A stretch of 64,000 nucleotides of DNA, taken from Brachybacterium squillarum M-6-3. Lineage in GTDB: Bacteria; Actinomycetota; Actinomycetes; Actinomycetales; Dermabacteraceae. Made by a program: the position numbers and the translations under genes. Within the stretch, counting starts at the first letter, position 1. Each line of letters opens with the position of its first letter. Shown in pieces: positions 59,567 to 64,000 of the stretch. The stretch covers positions 124,001 through 188,000 of the forward strand of contig NZ_AGBX01000001.1 in the NCBI RefSeq assembly GCF_000225825.1, written 5' to 3'. Below the pieces are notes generated by a model, which searched no databases, had not been told where the DNA came from, and was given only the letters and a program-made list of their open reading frames with translations.

Positions 59567-60850
59567 TCAGGACGCGCGCACCAGCGCCGCGAGCGCCGCG
59601 GCGTCCAGGGATTCCTGCTCGGCGTCGAGGTCCTGCACGGGCAGGGGGCAGTCGCCGAGGTCGGGGATCTCCAGCCGGACGCCGTCCTGACGCATCGAGG
59701 CGTGGGCGTAGATGCCGGGCAGGGTGTAGCGGGCGGCCTGCCAGGCGTTGACCACGGGCTGGGTGCCGGCCTCGACGGCGCGGGCGAAGTCGTCGACCAG
59801 GAAGTGGTGGGCGCCCTCGTGGCCGTTGGGCATGCCGCGCAGCTCCTCGGGCAGGCGCGCCTGGTGGTGGGAGAGGGCGGAGCCGGCCACGAAGGCGTCG
59901 CGCAGGGTCTCGGAGACCCCGGCCAGGCGCGGGTCGTCCAGGTCCATCGTGGACTCGGTGCGGATCAGCTCGGTCACGTCGAGCACCTCGGACTTGTCGT
60001 GCCAGTAGGTGGTCGCGACGGTCTCCTCGAAGCTGGAGGCCTCCCCGAAGAAGCGGAAGCGGGACTCGCGCTTGTGGCTGGGGTAGCCGACGCGGCGCAG
60101 CTCGTTGGTGCGGAAGGCGCCGCCGTTGTCCATGCCGAACAGGGCGAAGGCGTTGGAGACGTCGTTGTCGAACATCGAGACCTCGCGGTCGAAGACCCCG
60201 TCGCCGCGGGTGTCGGGGCGGCCCAGGCAGGAGACGGAGACGGCGTGCCGCTCCCCCAGCACCCCGAGGATGCCGCCGATGGAGTGGGTGGGGTAGAGCA
60301 TCGGCGGGTAGGAGGCGGTGGCCTTCCAACCCTCGCCGCCGGAGTACCGGTAGGCGTCGTAGAAGCCGAGGTCCATGTCGTGGACGTAGTCTCCCTCGGC
60401 GTAGAACACCTCGCCGAAGGCGCCGGAGCGGTGGATGCGGCGGGCCAGCACCACGGCGGCGTTGTACTGGCTGGTCTCGCCCATCATGTAGACCAGCCCG
60501 GTCTCCTCCACGAGGCGGGTGATCTCGCGGATCTCCTGCTCCTCGATGGCCATCGGCACCGCGGAGTAGACGTGCTTGCCGGCCTCCAGGGCCGCGACGG
60601 CGATGCGCCCGTGGGTCCAGCGCTGGGTGAAGATCGCGACCGCGTCGACGTCGGAGGCCAGCAGCTCCTCCACGCTGCCGAAGCGGCCGGCGAAGCGGAC
60701 GGGGTGCTCCTCGCGCTGCTCGAGGGCGTCGATGCGCTCGGTCACGTCGTCCACGGCGTAGAGCGCGGAGATGTCCGGGTGGGCGGCGAAGAGCTCCGCG
60801 AAGTGGGAGCCGAACTGGCCGATGCCGACGATGCCCAGCGAGAACGTCAT
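59567..60850 (-). CDS. Gfo/Idh/MocA-like oxidoreductase with altered EKP motif
   Basis: 427 aa. Rossmann loop GIVGIGQFGSHFAELFAAHP at the N-terminus and a large C-terminal domain with EGDYVHDMDLGFYD and YPTHSIGGILGVLG (Lys-His-type catalytic region). Where the family has EKP (about residue 98) the sequence is SAVPMAIEEQE, so the Lys is missing, as in the GH109-like branch. AGGAGG before the ATG. Sugar or sugar-derivative metabolism is likely; the leader carries AT-rich tgaaagtatgtgt suited to a regulator. Confidence 0.82.
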   Translation of the reverse strand: MTFSLGIVGIGQFGSHFAELFAAHPDISALYAVDDVTERIDALEQREEHPVRFAGRFGSVEELLASDVDAVAIFTQRWTHGRIAVAALEAGKHVYSAVPMAIEEQEIREITRLVEETGLVYMMGETSQYNAAVVLARRIHRSGAFGEVFYAEGDYVHDMDLGFYDAYRYSGGEGWKATASYPPMLYPTHSIGGILGVLGERHAVSVSCLGRPDTRGDGVFDREVSMFDNDVSNAFALFGMDNGGAFRTNELRRVGYPSHKRESRFRFFGEASSFEETVATTYWHDKSEVLDVTELIRTESTMDLDDPRLAGVSETLRDAFVAGSALSHHQARLPEELRGMPNGHEGAHHFLVDDFARAVEAGTQPVVNAWQAARYTLPGIYAHASMRQDGVRLEIPDLGDCPLPVQDLDAEQESLDAAALAALVRAS

Positions 60851-60894
60851 CGTTCCTCCTAAATTCCTGCGTGAAAGTATGTGTGGCGCCCACG

Positions 60895-61218
60895 CTACGG
60901 GAGGGGACGACACGGGGCAAGGGCGGGCCCGGAGTGGGCGCGCAGGGCGTGGCGTTCCGGCACGGACCAGCAGCCGAAGTCCAGGACCACGGCGCCGCCC
61001 GCGGCCAGCACGTCGTGGGCGGTCCAGATCATCCGGCCCTCCAGCACGGCCCGGCACCCGTCGACGTCGTCGGTGCCGAACAGCGGCGGCATCCACTCGT
61101 CCGGGGTCAGGCGCACGGCGCGGTGGCGGGCGGCGAGCTCCCGCGCCCGGGTGGTCTTCCCGGTGCCGGGCAGGCCGACGGTGACCCACAGCCGCGCGCG
61201 CTCGCCCTCGCTCCTCAT
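60895..61218 (-). CDS. Truncated P-loop kinase (AAA_33 / zeta-like)
   Basis: 107 aa. Starts with a perfect nucleotide loop VTVGLPGTGKTTRARELA and has TPDEWMPPLFG and VVLDFGCWSVPERHALRA, the pattern of small polynucleotide- or toxin-type kinases, which run to about 160 to 190 aa. The frame stops right after this, in the promoter region of the next gene, so the lid and C-terminal part are absent. Probably a decaying gene; loss of the 3' part by deletion is likely. Confidence 0.7.
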   Translation of the reverse strand: MRSEGERARLWVTVGLPGTGKTTRARELAARHRAVRLTPDEWMPPLFGTDDVDGCRAVLEGRMIWTAHDVLAAGGAVVLDFGCWSVPERHALRAHSGPALAPCRPLP

Positions 61219-61242
61219 GCCCCCATCCTGCCCCTCAGGCGG

Positions 61243-62565
61243 TCAGAGCCGGCGCCAGCGGCCGCTGCGCCACACCTCGCGCCAGGGCGGCACCTCGGCG
61301 GCCATGCGGCGGCGCAGGCGACGCCGCGAGACGATCATGCCGACGGCGCCGAGCAGCAGCAGCGGGATCTGCACCGCGAAGGCGAGGCGGAAGGAGTGCA
61401 GGTCGTAGGCGCCGTCGGGGCGCAGCACGTCCAGCACCACGCCGATCAGCAGGATCGCGATCAGGGCCCCGACGAAGCCGCCCATGATCACCACGCCCGT
61501 CGCGGTGCCCAGGCGGTGCCGGGCCAGGGTGGTGCGGGGGAAGTCGAAGCCCACCGAGGAGCCGGGCCCACCGATGGAGATGCCGGCGATCAGCGCCAGC
61601 AGCAGCCAGATCGGGGCGGGGCCGGGCCACAGCAGCACCGCCACCAGTGGCACCAGCATGACGCCGAGGATCACCAGCACCAGGGTGGAGCGCCTCAGCG
61701 GGTGGCGCTGGGTGAGGGCGCCGACCAGCGGCCCGCCGATGATCGAGACCACCACCAGGGCGGTCATCAGGGCCGAGGCCGTCGGCTGGGGGAGCCCCTC
61801 CCCCGCGGTGAGGTACGGGTAGCCCCACATCATCGCGAACATGAGCCCGGGGAAGCCCGAGGTGAAGTGGGTGAGGAAACCGAGCTGGGTGGCGGGGTGG
61901 CGCACGATCCGGCCGATCACGGCGGGGATGCGCCGCAGGTCCTGCCGCACCCGGGGGCGGGCGGTGCCGGGCGGCACGGCGCGGATCAGCAGCAGCGCCA
62001 CCAGCGCCGAGACGCCGCTCATCGCGGCCGCGGCGGTGAAGGCGGCGCTCCACCCGGCCCCGGCGAGGATCGCCACGAAGGGCACCGCGGAGCCGATCTG
62101 CCCCACCTGGCCGAGGATCCCCGTCAGCTGGGTCATGATCGGCACCCGCGCGGCGGGGAACCAGGCGGGCACCAGGCGGATCGCGCTGGAAAAGGTCAGG
62201 GCGTCGCCCGCGCCGACGACGATGCGGGCCAGGATCGCCAGCAGCACCGTGTCGGTGTGGGCCAGCAGGACCTGCCCGCCGCCCATCAGCAGCGCCCCCG
62301 CGGTGAGGGTGACGCGGGAGCCGTAGCGGTCCAGCAGCACCCCGGCGGGCACCTGCGCGAGGGCGTACACCAGCAGCTGCAGCACCACGAAGGTGGAGAC
62401 GATGGTGGCGGAGGTGCCGAAGCGCTCGGTGGCCTCGAGGCCGGCCACACCCATCGAGGAGCGCTGCAGCACCGCGACCGCGTAGGCGAACACGGCCGCC
62501 GCCCAGACCAGGTACGCGCGGGGGCCGCCGAGCGGAGTGGGGGCGGTCAGGGTCCCCGTGCTCAC
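61243..62565 (-). CDS. MFS transporter
   Basis: 440 aa with 12 helices; resembles the nitrate/sugar-phosphate-type MFS branch. VFAYAVAVLQRSSMGVAGLE in helix 1, AGVLLDRYGSRVTL as the loop motif, and GFDFPRTTLARHRLGTATGVV in the second half. GTG at 62565 overlaps the aminotransferase stop (GTGA), so the two are co-translated. Substrate unknown. Confidence 0.88.
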   Translation of the reverse strand: MSTGTLTAPTPLGGPRAYLVWAAAVFAYAVAVLQRSSMGVAGLEATERFGTSATIVSTFVVLQLLVYALAQVPAGVLLDRYGSRVTLTAGALLMGGGQVLLAHTDTVLLAILARIVVGAGDALTFSSAIRLVPAWFPAARVPIMTQLTGILGQVGQIGSAVPFVAILAGAGWSAAFTAAAAMSGVSALVALLLIRAVPPGTARPRVRQDLRRIPAVIGRIVRHPATQLGFLTHFTSGFPGLMFAMMWGYPYLTAGEGLPQPTASALMTALVVVSIIGGPLVGALTQRHPLRRSTLVLVILGVMLVPLVAVLLWPGPAPIWLLLALIAGISIGGPGSSVGFDFPRTTLARHRLGTATGVVIMGGFVGALIAILLIGVVLDVLRPDGAYDLHSFRLAFAVQIPLLLLGAVGMIVSRRRLRRRMAAEVPPWREVWRSGRWRRL

Positions 62566-63659
62566 CGGGCGAGCCAGCTCGCCGCGGCCTGGAGCAGCAG
62601 GTCGCTGGCCTCGGCCTCGGCGATGGTGGCGCGGACCCCGTCGGTGCCGTAGCCGCGCAGCACGACGCCGTGCTCCTCGGCGTGGGCGAGGAAGGCGGGG
62701 CTGTCCTCGCCGAGGGGGAAGTAGACGAAGTTGCCCTGCGAGGGCGGCAGCTGCCAGCCCTGGGCGGCGAGGGCGGCCTGCACCCGCTCGCGCTCGCCGC
62801 GCACCCAGGCGGCCTGCTCGTCCAGGCGCGCCCGCACCTCCGGCCGGAAGGTGGCCAGGGCCGCGGCCTGCGCGGGGGCGCTGGCGCCGAAGGGCAGGGT
62901 GACCTGGTGCAGGGCCGCGGCCAGGCGGGGGTGGGCGACGGCGTAGCCGACGCGCAGCCCGGCGATGCCCTGCATCTTGGAGAAGGTGCGCAGCAGCACC
63001 ACGTTGCCGTGGCGGGCGAGGATCGCGCCGGTGTCGGCGACGGTGGCGGGGTCGTGGAACTCGCGGTAGGCCTCGTCGAGGGCGACCACCACGTGCTCGG
63101 GGACCCGGGCCAGGAAGTCCTCGATCTGCCCGGTGGACAGGGAAGGGCCGGTGGGGTTGTTCGGGGTGCACAGGATGACCAGGCGGGTGCGCTCGGTGAC
63201 CGCGACGGCCATCGCCTCCAGGTCGTGCTCGTACCCGGCGGTCAGCGGCACCGGCACCGCGCGGCCGCCGTGGGAGCCGACCAGGATCGGGTAGGCCTCG
63301 AAGGAGCGCCAGGCGTAGACCACCTCGTCACCCTCGGAGACCAGTGCCCGGATCAGGTCGCCGGTGACGGCGACGGCACCGGTGGAGGGGCAGATCCGGC
63401 TCGGGTCCACGCCGTGATCGGCGGCGATCGCCTCGCGCAGGGCGGCGGAGCCCATGTCGGGGTAGCGGTGACCGTTCTCGACGGCCTCCCGCACGGCCTC
63501 GCGCACCTCCGGCAGAGGCGGGAAGGGCGACTCGTTCGAGGAGATCTTCCAGCGCCGGGGCCCACCCGTGGGGGCGGGACGTCCGGCCACGTAGGCGGGC
63601 AGGGCGTCCAGGGCGGGGCGGAGGCGGATCGACTCGACGGGAGGCTCGGGTGCGGTCAT
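62562..63659 (-). CDS. Aminotransferase, HisC family
   Basis: PLP class I/II enzyme of 365 aa, likely histidinol-phosphate or aromatic aminotransferase. SSNESPFPPLPEV (substrate phosphate-binding start), STGAVAVTGDLIRA, LCTPNNPTGPSL, VVALDEAYREFHD and the PLP lysine in LRTFSKMQGIAGLRVGYAVAH. The ATG at 63659 follows TACCCT by six bases with no ribosome binding site (leaderless). Outside any his operon, so an aromatic (Phe/Tyr) role is quite possible. Confidence 0.88.
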   Translation of the reverse strand: MTAPEPPVESIRLRPALDALPAYVAGRPAPTGGPRRWKISSNESPFPPLPEVREAVREAVENGHRYPDMGSAALREAIAADHGVDPSRICPSTGAVAVTGDLIRALVSEGDEVVYAWRSFEAYPILVGSHGGRAVPVPLTAGYEHDLEAMAVAVTERTRLVILCTPNNPTGPSLSTGQIEDFLARVPEHVVVALDEAYREFHDPATVADTGAILARHGNVVLLRTFSKMQGIAGLRVGYAVAHPRLAAALHQVTLPFGASAPAQAAALATFRPEVRARLDEQAAWVRGERERVQAALAAQGWQLPPSQGNFVYFPLGEDSPAFLAHAEEHGVVLRGYGTDGVRATIAEAEASDLLLQAAASWLAR

Positions 63660-63737
63660 GCCCCCAGGGTATGCCGCTGCCGGGCGCCGGGACGCGCGGC
63701 CCAGGCCGCTCCCGGGACGGGGTGGGAGGATACGGGC

Positions 63738-64000
63738 ATGAGATTTGTCGGACACGTCATCGTCACCGGCCTCGCGCTGTGGGTGACCGCCCTGATCCTG
63801 CCCGGGATGAGCCTGGGCGACGGCTCGGCGAGCGCCCTCACCCAGGTGCTGACCATCGCGGCGATCGCCCTGATCGTCGCGATCATCAACACCATCGTGC
63901 GGCCGATCCTCTCCTTCCTGTCGCTGCCCATCACCTGCGTCACCCTGGGCCTGTTCCAGCTGGTGGTGAACACCCTGATGCTGCTGCTGGCGAGCTGGGT
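63738..64000 (+). CDS. Membrane protein of the phage holin IV-like family (3' end outside window)
   Basis: Partial, at least 87 aa. MRFVGHVIVTGLALWVTALILP, IAALIVAIINTIVRPIL and FLSLPITCVTLGLFQLVVNTL are the signature of the PF04020/YvlD-type four-helix proteins, common in actinobacteria as house genes despite the holin name. GGGAGG before the ATG. Confidence 0.85.
   Translation, partial: MRFVGHVIVTGLALWVTALILPGMSLGDGSASALTQVLTIAAIALIVAIINTIVRPILSFLSLPITCVTLGLFQLVVNTLMLLLASW

Overview
The window is chromosomal DNA of a very GC-rich actinobacterium. Coding is dense, genes often overlap by ATGA or GTGA, GTG starts are common, and many starts lack a ribosome binding site but have a -10-like hexamer six bases upstream. 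Gene content (class Ib nrdHIE, furA-katA, a six-subunit Mrp antiporter with fused MrpA/B, paired fluC genes, branched-chain 2-oxoacid dehydrogenase, CopD-CtaG fusion) fits Micrococcales, possibly a Brachybacterium-like member of the Dermabacteraceae. That placement is my inference; no marker gene in the window proves it.

Layout. 1-12000: an MFS drug exporter cut by the left edge; nrdH-nrdI-nrdE (no nrdF here) behind tandem NrdR-like boxes; a Gfo/Idh/MocA-like protein divergent from a plsC-type acyltransferase; a universal stress protein; furA-katA; a NarL-type two-component pair. 11975-17080: a degraded accessory islet next to tRNA-Thr(CGT). It holds a small secreted-protein gene broken by a stop, an ISL3-family insertion sequence that has cut a Panacea/SocA-type antitoxin gene, a start-less HTH remnant, a fatty acid desaturase, and a run of very small genes (including an AlpA-like HTH protein) behind their own promoter and palindrome. 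17200-26000: a TAP-like lipoprotein peptidase; an ABC transporter with a divergent two-component system; a minimal zincin; a frameshifted membrane protein gene; a MerR regulator with a palindromic operator facing an NmrA-like plus DUF1772 operon. 25990-26600: tRNA-Phe, -Asp and -Glu. 26766-35270: formate-THF ligase, then the mrpA-C-D-E-F-G operon. 35386-38958: a UMF1-type MFS protein, dcd with a hypothetical partner, tRNA-Gly(CCC), a TetR regulator. 38996-43345: an operon of an NHL-repeat thioredoxin and a large membrane protein that looks like a membrane pyrophosphatase without its catalytic aspartates. 43451-51416: two tandem HAD phosphatases and metY; an XRE regulator whose 3' end overlaps an ABC-F gene; a GH3-like protein divergent from a BadF-type kinase. 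51468-64000: an FAD monooxygenase; CopD-CtaG and two fluC genes; the bkd E1alpha-E1beta-E2 operon; a second Gfo/Idh/MocA-like gene; a truncated P-loop kinase; an MFS transporter; a HisC-type aminotransferase; and the start of a DUF (phage holin IV-like) membrane protein.

Most of the window is ordinary core metabolism, ion homeostasis and regulation. The most unusual items are the pseudo-pyrophosphatase/NHL-thioredoxin operon, the antitoxin gene cut by an insertion sequence with the other half missing, the small-ORF operon, the long acidic tails on MrpF and MrpG, and the regular leaderless-start signature. I found no CRISPR array, no complete phage and no clear biosynthetic gene cluster.
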